From Vulcanococcus sp. (GTDB lineage Bacteria > Cyanobacteriota > Cyanobacteriia > PCC-6307 > Cyanobiaceae): a stretch of DNA of 53,859 bases. How positions within the stretch are numbered: the stretch's first letter is position 1; every line of letters begins with the position of its first letter. Position numbers and translations under genes: made by a program. The stretch covers positions 1 to 53,859 of the forward strand of contig JAHUZV010000007.1 of assembly GCA_019264575.1 (NCBI GenBank), read 5' to 3'. Below, piece by piece: positions 32,217 to 41,192 of the stretch. The notes beneath the pieces are model-generated. The model had not been told where the DNA came from and did no database searches. It saw nothing but the letters and a program-made list of their open reading frames with translations.

Positions 32217-33833
32217 ATGATCAGCGTCGTGATCGGTTGCCTCAATGAAGGTGACCAACTCAAGATCACACTGGAAGGTGCGCTGGCGATCGAGCGGCCG
32301 CAGAGCGGCCTCGAGTTCTCGATCGTTGACGACGGCTCCACCGATCTCTGCACGGCGTTTCTTGATGAAGAGCCCTGGTCGGAATACCGGCGTGAGGGTT
32401 GGCTACGGCTCAGACGCCACGCCACTCCGGAAGGGATTTCCCGCGGGCGCTTTTTCGGGGCCCTGGGCTGCCGGGGAGATGTGCTCGTGTTCATGGATGC
32501 CCATCTTTGCTTCCCTCAAAAAGACCTCTGGCTGCAGGTAGAGCAGCACTTTGCCGACGATCGCTCCGATCTACTCGCACTCGATTGCCGCGATCGCAAC
32601 ACGGGTGCCTCCAGCGCTGGCTCGATCTACACCAGTAAACGGCTGGACCATCAGGCCACAGTCTGGATGAGTGTCAAACAAGAGCCCTTGGTGAACGTGC
32701 CCGTACCGTTTATCAATGGCGGCTTCTTTGCGATCAGACGCTCGGTGTATGAACAGCTGGGCGGGTTCCCTCTGTTTTTCCAAGGCTGGGGCCACGAAGA
32801 TCGCTACCTCTCGATGCTGGCTGGATACCGCGGCTATCGCTGCATGGTGAACCAGGAGCTAATCGTGGATCACCTTTACAAGGCGGCTTTCCCAGAACCA
32901 AGGCCCGAGCCTCAAGTCACTCCCGAGGCGAGTTGTGATCCCACTCCACAAGATGGAATTCCACCCTCGATTCAGGCCCCCTTCACGTTCGCGCTCCAAC
33001 CAGAAGACCGCTTCCAGCAACTGTTGATGAACAGCCTCCGCTACAGCGCGGCGCTCTACTCCGAAACAGTGCAACAGAGCATGCTGGATCAACTCCGTGC
33101 TGATCATGGAGAGGAGCGCATTGCCCAGGGCTTAGCTGCCATCGCAGCCGAGCAACCACAACTCAGCGCCTATCGCCAGGCGCTGGGTCTTGATGACGCC
33201 AACCGTGATCGAGCCATGGAGGCGTTCTTTGACCGTTGGCAGCCCTACCTACCGATGCTCGTGGAGGCGGAGCTGCAGCAGATCCGATCACTGCCGCCCG
33301 CCGAGGCCTTGGCACGCATCCAAGCGCTACCCCGCCAACTTGGCAGTGTCCATGGCTCGGAAGCCGAGCAATACGCAATCGCCAGGCTCTATCTCGAAGC
33401 CTCTTTCGCCCACGCCCTCGCCGACTGGCCCCATGTAATCACCTGCCTTTCTGACGCGCTCTCGATCGACCCGGATTACATGCCAGCCCTGCGCATGCTC
33501 ACCATTGCCTTGCGCTCAGCAGGCCGCAACAAGGCGTACCGCCTCTGGTTGGAGCATGCCAACGCGGTGATCGAGCGTCACCAACCGTCCTTTGGCCCAG
33601 GCCCGATCGGTGCCTGGCATCCCGCCAGCAACAACATCTACATGCGCAACATGTATTGGCTCGAGGTGGACCGTTCCATCTGGCGCGATCTCGCCGAGCT
33701 GCACGCCGCCGAGGGGCAACGCGATGAGGCCGCCCGCTGGATTGGCAAATTGCTGCTCCAAACCCCCGGCGACCCGGAGCTACTGCAACGGCTCACCGAG
33801 CTCTACAGCGACACCACCCGCTCAGCTAGCTGA
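32217..33833 (+). CDS. GT2 glycosyltransferase with helical (TPR-like) C-terminus
   Basis: 538 aa from ATG 32217, 5 nt after the HlyD stop; an in-frame GTG earlier lies inside that gene. GT2 domain ~1-225: MISVVIGCLNEGDQL, FSIVDDGSTDL, VLVFMDAHLCFP (DXD-like metal site), PFINGGFFAIRRSVYE, FFQGWGHEDRYLSM. The DAH and W-G-x-E-D motifs resemble polypeptide GalNAc-transferases and related GT2/GT27 enzymes, though that parallel is inference. After a Pro/Glu-rich linker (~228-250) come helical repeats to the end (including SLPPAEALARIQALPRQL). It is tightly linked to the exporter, suggesting it glycosylates the exported molecule. Confidence 0.82.
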   Translation: MISVVIGCLNEGDQLKITLEGALAIERPQSGLEFSIVDDGSTDLCTAFLDEEPWSEYRREGWLRLRRHATPEGISRGRFFGALGCRGDVLVFMDAHLCFPQKDLWLQVEQHFADDRSDLLALDCRDRNTGASSAGSIYTSKRLDHQATVWMSVKQEPLVNVPVPFINGGFFAIRRSVYEQLGGFPLFFQGWGHEDRYLSMLAGYRGYRCMVNQELIVDHLYKAAFPEPRPEPQVTPEASCDPTPQDGIPPSIQAPFTFALQPEDRFQQLLMNSLRYSAALYSETVQQSMLDQLRADHGEERIAQGLAAIAAEQPQLSAYRQALGLDDANRDRAMEAFFDRWQPYLPMLVEAELQQIRSLPPAEALARIQALPRQLGSVHGSEAEQYAIARLYLEASFAHALADWPHVITCLSDALSIDPDYMPALRMLTIALRSAGRNKAYRLWLEHANAVIERHQPSFGPGPIGAWHPASNNIYMRNMYWLEVDRSIWRDLAELHAAEGQRDEAARWIGKLLLQTPGDPELLQRLTELYSDTTRSAS

Positions 33834-33835
33834 GA

Positions 33836-34927
33836 TCACCCCGGCCAACGCCAGGCGGCACGATCCAGGGTTGTTTGGCCAGGCAACACGGTGGCGCCAA
33901 GCTCACGCTCCAGGCGGTGATGACAGGAACCCTCCTGCTGAGACAGTGCATGCACCAAGGGGGGCGCATGGGCGATCACCCATACCTGGGTGCGCTCAGC
34001 CGCCGCTCCGATCAAGCGGGCCAATGGCTCCAACAGCTCGGGATGCAGGCTGTTCTCAGGTTCATTGAGCACCAGCAGCGGTGGGAACCGAGGACTGAAC
34101 AGCGCCGCCGCCAGCAGCAGATAACGCAGCATCCCATCGGAGAGTTCGCTCGCCTCCAGGGGCCGCAGCAGACCTGGCTGTCTGAACTGCAACCGGAATA
34201 CCGGAGCGGCGGTATCCACGCTCAGCTCACACCCCGGGAAAGCATCGTCGATCGCGGCGCAGAAGCCGGACCAATCTCCAACTTCCTGGATCGTCTGCAC
34301 CGCGGGAGGCAAATCGCGCCCATCGTCGGATAACGCCATACAGCGGGTTGCGATACCGGGATGGCGCGCCGGCGCATCGCGATCGGTTCGCAGGTTGTCG
34401 TAGAAGCGCCAGCTGAGAATCTGCTCACGCAGCGCCGCCGCAATCGCCTGATGCTCAGGGTCGGCATCTCCGGCCAGGGTGCCGGCGCCTTGAGCCAGCA
34501 GTGCCCGTGGATGAAAACTGCCGCCGGCCCAGATCCACTCGTCCTTCACCAGGGGATCGAGGGCGAATGCGCTGCGATCGAGGGGTGGATAGCCCACCTC
34601 GATCGCGTACGACATTGGATCGGCTGCAAATCCCAGCCGTAGGCGTACCGGCTCGCTCCGGGGGCCGCCTTTGAGCGGTTGTTCACCGCGGCGCATCGCC
34701 CCACTGATCTGCTCAGGGCCGGCCCAGAACACTGCAGGCAGGCCTCCTTCTCGGGCCAGTTCGCCTTCAAGATCACGCTTGGCGGCCGCCACCAGCAACC
34801 GCAGGGCTCGATAAAGGTTGCTCTTGCCACTGCCATTGGCTCCGCTGATCAGCGTGAGCGGCGCCAACGGCAACACCAGGTTTTGCAGGGAGCGATAGCC
34901 GCTCACCGCCAGCAGGCTGACGCTCAT
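33836..34927 (-). CDS. AAA_21-type ATPase (OLD/RecF-like)
   Basis: 363 aa. N-terminus LLAVSGYRSLQNLVLPLAPL, then Walker A LISGANGSGKSNLYRAL (P-loop at ~29-37). The ABC-like signature is ELSDGMLRYLLLAAAL, Walker B LLVLNEPENSLHPELL (Asp replaced by Asn, a variant I recall as common in this group), and the switch region VWVIAHAPPLVHAL has the His. Such ATPases occur in phage-defence systems and in repair. Here no nuclease partner is adjacent; instead it follows, with one-base overlap, a secreted META-domain gene. Probably housekeeping or defence-linked; role not determined. Confidence 0.82.
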   Translation of the reverse strand: MSVSLLAVSGYRSLQNLVLPLAPLTLISGANGSGKSNLYRALRLLVAAAKRDLEGELAREGGLPAVFWAGPEQISGAMRRGEQPLKGGPRSEPVRLRLGFAADPMSYAIEVGYPPLDRSAFALDPLVKDEWIWAGGSFHPRALLAQGAGTLAGDADPEHQAIAAALREQILSWRFYDNLRTDRDAPARHPGIATRCMALSDDGRDLPPAVQTIQEVGDWSGFCAAIDDAFPGCELSVDTAAPVFRLQFRQPGLLRPLEASELSDGMLRYLLLAAALFSPRFPPLLVLNEPENSLHPELLEPLARLIGAAAERTQVWVIAHAPPLVHALSQQEGSCHHRLERELGATVLPGQTTLDRAAWRWPG

Positions 34928-35616
34928 TAACGCAGCGGAGTAGAGGGCTCACTCTCGAGATCACGGAGCGGCACATAGCCTCGGCCGCCACCCCCTGGGA
35001 GCTCCACCTGGCACCAACTCTGATCGGCTGTGCTGCAGCCGAGGTTGTTCAACACCGTTCCGGAAGCGAGCTCGCGCAGCACCAGACCACGCTGCGAAGC
35101 CACCAGCCGCAGCGACACTGCTTGGTCCAGTTGGCGCACCCGCCACAGCGTTGGACCATCTCGGCCATCGAGGCGCTGCCAGCTGAGGATGCCGCCGTCG
35201 GCCATCAAGCCGAGATAGAGGTTGGAGCGCTCAAGCCGGTAGGTACGCACCCAGGGCAACTTGGCGGTGAGAGCGGGCTCGAGGCTGGTTTCCGGACAAC
35301 GCATCCGGGTTTGTGCCAACGGCCCGAACGCAAAGGTGCCGCTGGAGCGCTCGCGGCTGGCAACCGCAGTCCACGTTCCTTGGGCCTGGTTGCAGTCGAG
35401 CTGCAACTGAGCGTGCCCGCCACTGAGCAAGGAGAGGGTGTAGGTGCCAGCGCCAGTGGGTTGCAGCGGCGGCTGGTTGTCGTCGTTCGACTGGAACTGG
35501 ATCAACTGCCAATGGGATCCCACCAGGTCGGCAGGATCCGTGGCAGCAACTGCAACACCCGAGGCGAGCACGCTGCTGGCGGCAATGGCACGCCCCAGGC
35601 GTTGCAGTGCATGCAT
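34927..35616 (-). CDS. Secreted META/HslJ-like protein with SH3-like C-terminus
   Basis: 229 aa. Signal peptide (MHALQRLGRAIAASSVL...VAVA), then a META-type domain: LVGSHWQLIQFQSNDDNQPP, YTLSLLSGGHAQLQLDCNQAQG, RMRCPETSLEP, WVRTYRLERSNLYLGLM. The C-terminal SH3-like domain (SLRLVASQRGLVLRELASG, STADQSWCQVELPGGGG, GYVPLRDLE) parallels that of the protein at 18105-18707. Expected in the periplasm. Start and stop both overlap neighbours by one base (TGATG and TAATG), so it is the middle of a three-gene operon. Confidence 0.8.
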   Translation of the reverse strand: MHALQRLGRAIAASSVLASGVAVAATDPADLVGSHWQLIQFQSNDDNQPPLQPTGAGTYTLSLLSGGHAQLQLDCNQAQGTWTAVASRERSSGTFAFGPLAQTRMRCPETSLEPALTAKLPWVRTYRLERSNLYLGLMADGGILSWQRLDGRDGPTLWRVRQLDQAVSLRLVASQRGLVLRELASGTVLNNLGCSTADQSWCQVELPGGGGRGYVPLRDLESEPSTPLR

Positions 35617-35975
35617 CAGCGGGGTGCGCCGTTGTATTCAACGTTCACCACACGGGTGCCATCCGGAGAGATCAGGATGCGGGTTTCCTTGGTGGCAGCC
35701 TGCTTACTCACCTCCCAGCCCGGAGGACCTCCAAGGAAGTTGAAGAGGTAGCCACTGGCCCCCGCATTCACCATGCAGCTCCCGCCACCTTTCTGGTGCA
35801 TGCAGTTAGCGGTGAAGTATTTGCTGAGTCCGCCATTGATGCGCTCAGCCTCCATGCGCGCCAGGTTGGCGGCACGGATCTGATCGAGCGACATCTCAGC
35901 GGAAGCCGGCAGCACGGAAAAACCACCGACAAGGGCTGCCCCGGCGACCAAGGCGGCAAAGGTTTGACGAAGCAT
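35616..35975 (-). CDS. Secreted hypothetical protein (119 aa)
   Basis: Signal peptide MLRQTFAALVAGAALVGGF ending PASA, then a helical start (LDQIRAANLARMEAERING) and a small beta-rich end with two Cys in NCMHQKGGGSCM and LFNFLGGPPGWEV, TRILISPDGTRVVNVEY. Small proteins of this design occur widely in Synechococcus; no function known. It is first in the operon with the META protein and the AAA ATPase. Confidence 0.75.
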   Translation of the reverse strand: MLRQTFAALVAGAALVGGFSVLPASAEMSLDQIRAANLARMEAERINGGLSKYFTANCMHQKGGGSCMVNAGASGYLFNFLGGPPGWEVSKQAATKETRILISPDGTRVVNVEYNGAPR

Positions 35976-36432
35976 GCAAAACGGGCGAACAACAGTGTTC
36001 TAGGCACGGCGATCGACGCTGTCTGTAAGCAGAGCGCAGGCTTGCTCCTCGCGGTTCACGTCAGCAATGGCAACAGCTGCTGCTTACGGCAAGCAATGAT
36101 CAAGGCGCCAGCCCAAGACTCGCGAATGCTGCACATCCTGAGCACGGGCGAACACCAATAGGATCCGAAGAGCTCCAAACCCATTGCCACATCGTCAGTC
36201 TTAAAAGCGTGGGGAACGGTTGGGGAACTTACCAATAGAGCGAGGGGAACAAAAGTGGTTGGGACGACTGGGGCGATTAGTGACCGAAGCAGCGGAGACC
36301 GCTAAAGACTGTCCAAACGGACAAGTGGCTTGGTGCCCCTCGGATTGCCTGGAGGATCGCCAAACCAGGTCGCTCATCGCCTCAGCGAGGAAGAGGGCCA
36401 AAAGATCTTGCTCTCCCTTCCCAGGCGCTTGA
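35976..36432. other. Intergenic stretch without a clear gene
   Basis: No protein-like frame is convincing; the short frame 36220-36432 (starting MGNLPIERGEQKWLG) has some natural-looking residues but no partner or homology clue. Around 36212-36260 three GGGGAAC words occur close together. Nothing else identified. Confidence 0.35.
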
Positions 36433-39400
36433 TCACCAGCGCAGGCGGATCCCGCCGCCGTAGGAGAGTTCGTTGCCGTTGCTCCAGAAGGCACCGCCGA
36501 CGCCTGCGTAGAGGGAGAGCTTCTCAGAGGTTTCGTATTCGAGCGAAAGGCCCACATCGAGGGCATTGGAGCCGCGGTTTTGGCCGAGTACATCAACGGA
36601 GCCAAGGGCGGGCACCTCAGCAAAGGAGGCGGTGAGTTGATGCTCCTCGTTGGTGTCGCCGTTGAAGTCGTACTCGTAACCGAGGGAGAGACGCGGGATC
36701 AGGCGTGATGTTTCGCCGGTGATGATCGGCGTTTCGATCTGGAAGCCAATGCCGTAGAGGAGTGAATCGGCGGTGTGCGAATCAACAGCGAGGTTGAGAG
36801 CAGCGGCCCCGGATTCAGAGAAGGAGCCTTGGTTGTGGAGGGCGTAGGAGAGGAAGGTGTTGGGCTTGATGCGAACGGCGCTGCGGCTGGTTTTGTCGTT
36901 AGCGAGCACCCACTCGTATTCCGCAGCCAGCGCTGTTGTGAAGCCATTGCCACTCCAGTTGGCATTGGCTGTGCGGTTGAGCCCACCAAAGTTGATGGCG
37001 CGATCGGAGTCGTACTGGAGGTTCATGTAGCCGGCGAGGGCCGTGAGCTTCCAGGGAGCTGAGGGCCGGTAGGTGCCCCACACGGAGCCGGCGTAGGTGG
37101 AGGAGTCGATGCGAACGTTGGCGTATTCGTAGTTGTAGAGATTGGCGCGGCCATAGCCAAAGGCTGCACCAGCACTCCATTGGCGGCTGAAGTCGTACTG
37201 GAGGCCGTAGGAGCTGGAGAAGATGTTGTAGTCGAGGGAAGCGAGATCGTTGGTGCCGTTGAGGCTGGCCTGGGTGTTGGTGCCGTCGATCAAGAGCGAC
37301 CAGGGCGTGAGCTTTTGGACGGTGCGTGGCTTGCAATCTGCCGGTGGCGCCTGGTTGGGATCTGTGTTGGTGCCGGGTTTAACCTGGCAGACCTGTTCCT
37401 CTGCGATGAAGGGAATGGCCTTGCTGCCAGAGGAGAGGGCGAGGGTATTGGCGCGGAACTGCTCCATGGCTTCCAGGGCCACCGATTGCATGGAGGCATA
37501 GGGCTCAGCGGAGATGGCATGGAGCGCCTGGTTCACCTGGCCAACGGTGGGCAGGGTCAGCAGAGCGGAATAAACGGTGACGAAATCTGGGGTGACCCGT
37601 GCGGCTTTGGCTTGATTGGTGGTGTAGCCGGTGGGCGCCCCGGTTGAGGAAGGGATCGGTGCACCGCCAGTGACGCCGGTATTCACGGCGGAGAAGACGG
37701 AGGTCATGCCGGCATCAATGGCCTTGGCTTTCTCAACGTTGTTGGCATTGGCCGCGCTGGCGCCGGAAGTACCACCAGCGTTGACAGCAACCTGACAAGC
37801 AGCACTGTTGCCGGTGTTGGCATCACATTGAGCTGTGCTTTGCGCAGCGGTTTGGGTGATGGTGGAGGTGATGGCACCACCGACAGGCTTGACGTAATTG
37901 ATGGATTGCTGACCTGGCTTGAGATCCGTTGGGATCGTTGGAGCAGGTGTTGGCGCTGGCGCTGGCGTTGGTGTTGGCGTTGGTGCTACTGCCTGACTCT
38001 GGAACCACCCAAACTGCAACTTGGTTGGGTCATACGTGGGGCTGCCATTCAGTTTGTTGAAGTCTGGGCTTTGACCGCGCACAAACTGCAAACCGGTGGT
38101 GCCAATCGCTGAACCCGTGTCGGCATTGGCAGTGCTGCTGCCTGTGTATTGGGCCCCAGCAGTGATGCCGGTGTACACCTTGCCCGGTGTTGGTTGGCCA
38201 GCAATGGTTACCTTCCCGTTGAGATCGCTAACGGCACCAGAGAGTCTGAGCAGGTCGCTGTCAGAGCCATTGACTTCGATGAGTAATGTTGCGCCAGCTC
38301 TTTGCGCGAAGTTATTAGCAGTCAGCGTACCGATGGAGTTGCCGGGTGAAACGGTGCCTTCGTTGATGACATCGCCATCAATCGTGCCTGTGCCCTGCAG
38401 GGTTGCGCCGGAGTTAACGGTGGTGGCTGATGTAATCTTTCCATTGACAGCCAGCGCGCCTGATTTAACGGTGGTTGCCCCTGTGTATCTGTTTTGGAAA
38501 CTGAGTGTGAAAAGCCCGCCTTTTGGCCCTGTTTGGTTGAGGTCTACAACCAGACCTCCAGTACCAAGGATGACGCCGTCAAAGTTTCCACCACCAAGAA
38601 TGGGTCCAGCGGTTCCGGTGATAGTCAGAGTTTTAGAGCCTAAGAGCACACCACCCGTGCCTGTCAGCGCCTTAACCGATGCACCAGATGTTGTATTTTC
38701 AATGACTAAAAAGCCTCCATTGGCGATGTCGACAACTCTTGAAGACGCAATCGAGCCGCTATCGCGCAACTCTAACGCAGCCTCATCGATCAATGTTGAA
38801 CCCGAATAGGTATTGATGCCAGTTAAGGTCAGAAATTGCGGGCCGATTTTTTTTAGATTTCCGCTTCCAGAGATGATACCATCATAGGTTATGTTAATAC
38901 CAGGTCTAGGTGCAAAGGTTAGTGTATTGTCTCCCGTGATATTGACATTTGCAGAGCTCAGCCTGCCTGTTACGTTTAGCGTAATGCCGCCGGTTGCGGT
39001 AGCGTTACCGATATATGTAGGGCCGGTATAGGTGTTGTCTGCAGCAAGGGTAATTGTGCTTGACGTGCCTGGTTTCGAGTTCTTAAACGTAATGCCTCCA
39101 GCAACGGCGGGAACTTCATTGCTGAAGACTCCACTAAATGTTGCTGAATTACCATCAGCATCAATTGCATTTGTGCCGGAGCCGTCTAGCGTAAAGCTCT
39201 CAGCAATCGTCGGTGTATCAACGGTGAGGGTGCCTCCTTGAAATGCTGGATAAAGCTTATAGAAAGGGCATCCATTAGAGCCAGAAGCATTGAAACAAGC
39301 TGTTCTATTATAGCCACCTAAAGCAACATTGCCGTAGGTGGTATCCTTGCCGTCTACGGCAATAGTGCCACTATTTTTGATGGGAATTCGAACTGAACTG

Positions 39401-39846
39401 AGATTCGCGTAGATCCGATCTGGGTCTAGACCGGGCCTCGCTTTTGCTATATACCCTTGCGCGCCGGCTTCTATAGTGCTATCTGGTTGAGCAAAACGAT
39501 CATATTTGTAATTCGTCCAAATAATAGCATTTCGGCCACTCGCATCAGTGCCAAGTGAAGATCCAAATGCTTTGAGTATGTTAGTGATATTTGCGCTGGC
39601 CGGGATGCAATAAAGGTCGTTTCCGCTGCTTCCATAATTTTTATCGCATCTACCTCCCGCGTCAATTACACCTGGAGTCGATGGCTCCCGGAAATAAGTA
39701 TAAAAGAGGCCGTCTACTTCTCTGGTCACTGTTTGGCTCTGGGCTTCTAGAGCGCTTGCCCATGCGATCGCGCCGCAAGCCAGAAAGAAGCTGGATCGCG
39801 CTAATGTCTTAATGCTTGGCATTAGAGAGGTAATTTTTTCAGGCAT
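36433..39846 (-). CDS. Type V autotransporter with beta-barrel domain
   Basis: 1137 aa from ATG 39846 (a second ATG at 39822 also leaves a good signal peptide, LARSSFFLACGAIAWASALE). The passenger (~40-640) contains beta-strand repeats typical of autotransporters (GSGNLKKIGPQFLTLTG, NTYSGSTLIDEAALELRDSG, TVKSGALAVNG), with a Cys pair near the N-terminus. A Pro/Thr linker lies near residue 630. A helical segment and then the autotransporter barrel (~860-1137) end in aromatic GGIRLRW, as expected of an outer-membrane assembly signal. It would present the passenger on the cell surface. Uncommon in picocyanobacteria, so acquisition is possible. Confidence 0.88.
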   Translation of the reverse strand: MPEKITSLMPSIKTLARSSFFLACGAIAWASALEAQSQTVTREVDGLFYTYFREPSTPGVIDAGGRCDKNYGSSGNDLYCIPASANITNILKAFGSSLGTDASGRNAIIWTNYKYDRFAQPDSTIEAGAQGYIAKARPGLDPDRIYANLSSVRIPIKNSGTIAVDGKDTTYGNVALGGYNRTACFNASGSNGCPFYKLYPAFQGGTLTVDTPTIAESFTLDGSGTNAIDADGNSATFSGVFSNEVPAVAGGITFKNSKPGTSSTITLAADNTYTGPTYIGNATATGGITLNVTGRLSSANVNITGDNTLTFAPRPGINITYDGIISGSGNLKKIGPQFLTLTGINTYSGSTLIDEAALELRDSGSIASSRVVDIANGGFLVIENTTSGASVKALTGTGGVLLGSKTLTITGTAGPILGGGNFDGVILGTGGLVVDLNQTGPKGGLFTLSFQNRYTGATTVKSGALAVNGKITSATTVNSGATLQGTGTIDGDVINEGTVSPGNSIGTLTANNFAQRAGATLLIEVNGSDSDLLRLSGAVSDLNGKVTIAGQPTPGKVYTGITAGAQYTGSSTANADTGSAIGTTGLQFVRGQSPDFNKLNGSPTYDPTKLQFGWFQSQAVAPTPTPTPAPAPTPAPTIPTDLKPGQQSINYVKPVGGAITSTITQTAAQSTAQCDANTGNSAACQVAVNAGGTSGASAANANNVEKAKAIDAGMTSVFSAVNTGVTGGAPIPSSTGAPTGYTTNQAKAARVTPDFVTVYSALLTLPTVGQVNQALHAISAEPYASMQSVALEAMEQFRANTLALSSGSKAIPFIAEEQVCQVKPGTNTDPNQAPPADCKPRTVQKLTPWSLLIDGTNTQASLNGTNDLASLDYNIFSSSYGLQYDFSRQWSAGAAFGYGRANLYNYEYANVRIDSSTYAGSVWGTYRPSAPWKLTALAGYMNLQYDSDRAINFGGLNRTANANWSGNGFTTALAAEYEWVLANDKTSRSAVRIKPNTFLSYALHNQGSFSESGAAALNLAVDSHTADSLLYGIGFQIETPIITGETSRLIPRLSLGYEYDFNGDTNEEHQLTASFAEVPALGSVDVLGQNRGSNALDVGLSLEYETSEKLSLYAGVGGAFWSNGNELSYGGGIRLRW

Positions 39847-39947
39847 ATTACTTCTTCGCCCTGCGATGTCCAGTTGTCTTTCGCTGTCTCAATCTTGGAA
39901 TCCCTTGGCTTGATGACATGCGCCCACCCCCGCCCCCTCGCGGTTGA

Positions 39948-40133
39948 GGGCATGCTCCCCCTTTCCAGCGCTGGCTGATCAAACAGCTGCCGACGACACT
40001 GGCGGCTAGCCCGGGGCTGTGGGGCGCTGCCCTGCTGCGGGTGATGGGGCGCTTCAGGGATGTGTTGGATCAGCTGCCCGGCCATACGCCACTGGATCAG
40101 CCGGTGGAGGAGCCATCCTCCTTCCGCTGGTAG
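39948..40133 (+). pseudogene. Possible gene remnant
   Basis: A frame with natural-looking sequence (FQRWLIKQLPTTLAASPGLW, ALLRVMGRFRDVLDQLPGHT) runs to a stop at 40131-40133, but a stop lies just upstream and no good start codon precedes it. It may be the tail of a gene lost upstream, or a small gene with an unusual start. No family recognised. Confidence 0.35.
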
Positions 40134-40481
40134 ACGGTCCCTGGCCCACCAAGCACAGAGGTCTGATTGAGGAGAGGGCCTCAGGCACGGTTCCCCGTTG
40201 TCCTGTTCCCCTGGGTGGCCGCTGGGGAATGTTCCCCTAGCAGTCTTCCCAAAGAAATTCGGTCAAGGCAAGGGTAACGGGCGTACTGGGGAAGGGGTAT
40301 CAGCCACGTCTGGAAGGAGTGGGGAATAGATTCAGTGACCCAGGTCCACCCCAACAGAGTGCATTCTGACGTCGTCAGGATTGGATAAAAAGCCAGTCAG
40401 AAACTGGGTTTCCACCGCCGCCAACTCCTCCAAACGTGACACCGTAACCTCGCGGCCGAAACGCTCTTCGCACAGACTCAA
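40134..40481. other. Intergenic stretch with clustered GGGGAA/TTCCCC words
   Basis: No convincing gene. Between about 40180 and 40330 the words GGGGAA and TTCCCC occur several times (for example TTCCCCTGGG and GGGGAATGTTCCCC), able to form short hairpins. A similar cluster lies on the far side of the autotransporter gene near 36212-36260. Significance unknown. Confidence 0.35.
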
Positions 40482-41192
40482 TTAGTCGCCCAGTTCAACC
40501 TCGGAAGCGATGTAGCGACTCAGCAACAAACCGATCATCAAGGTCACGTAAAGCGTCGCCGAGAGGCTGAGCATCACCGTGAAGCTTTCTGCCACAGCCG
40601 TCTTCGGCAACACATCCCCATAACCCAGGCTTCCGAGGGTGATAAACGAGAAATAAGACAACCGCTCAACCAGTTCCTCACCAGGCAGCATCGAGCCCAG
40701 ACTGAAACTCCCTGGGCTGAGCACTTCCAGCGTGGTGGCCAACTGACCGCCCGTTAAACCGAGGTGGATGTAGCCGGCCGCACCCAGGCAGAGCACACGC
40801 TCATTGACCCGATCCACTCGGGCCAGGATCAGCACAATCACTACAGCCGTTGCCAAATAGAACGCCGAAATCGCGGCCAGAATCGGGAAGTGCCACTGGT
40901 GAGGCACATGAAGCCCACGAATAAATGGCAACCACATCACAAACGCACAGAGCAAGCCAAGCGCGCGATAGATCGACAGCAACGAGAATGCGCCGAACCG
41001 AAATGCATCCTGCGGTGCAATTCGTAGCGCCATGATCACCAGATTAAGCGCGGTTACTGGCAGCAGCAGCCTCTGGATGGAATTGCCCTCCAGATTGGTG
41101 AAGGGCATCACCAACAACGGCAACAAGGTCGCAAGCAGAAACCACGGGAACAAAATCTCGCGGCGGCGAGTGCGGGAATTAAGCTCGCTCAT
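40482..41192 (-). CDS. Potassium-channel-like protein (copy 1)
   Basis: 236 aa with about six hydrophobic segments: LLATLLPLLVMPF at the N-terminus, then several spans, then an outer pore helix and selectivity filter FSFITLGSLGYGDVLP, close to TVGYGD of K+ channels (GYGD intact), and a last span LYVTLMIGLLLSRYI. The C-terminus is short, so there is no regulatory RCK domain. It overlaps the paralogous gene by ATGA. The two copies may form a heteromeric channel. Confidence 0.85.
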   Translation of the reverse strand: MSELNSRTRRREILFPWFLLATLLPLLVMPFTNLEGNSIQRLLLPVTALNLVIMALRIAPQDAFRFGAFSLLSIYRALGLLCAFVMWLPFIRGLHVPHQWHFPILAAISAFYLATAVVIVLILARVDRVNERVLCLGAAGYIHLGLTGGQLATTLEVLSPGSFSLGSMLPGEELVERLSYFSFITLGSLGYGDVLPKTAVAESFTVMLSLSATLYVTLMIGLLLSRYIASEVELGD

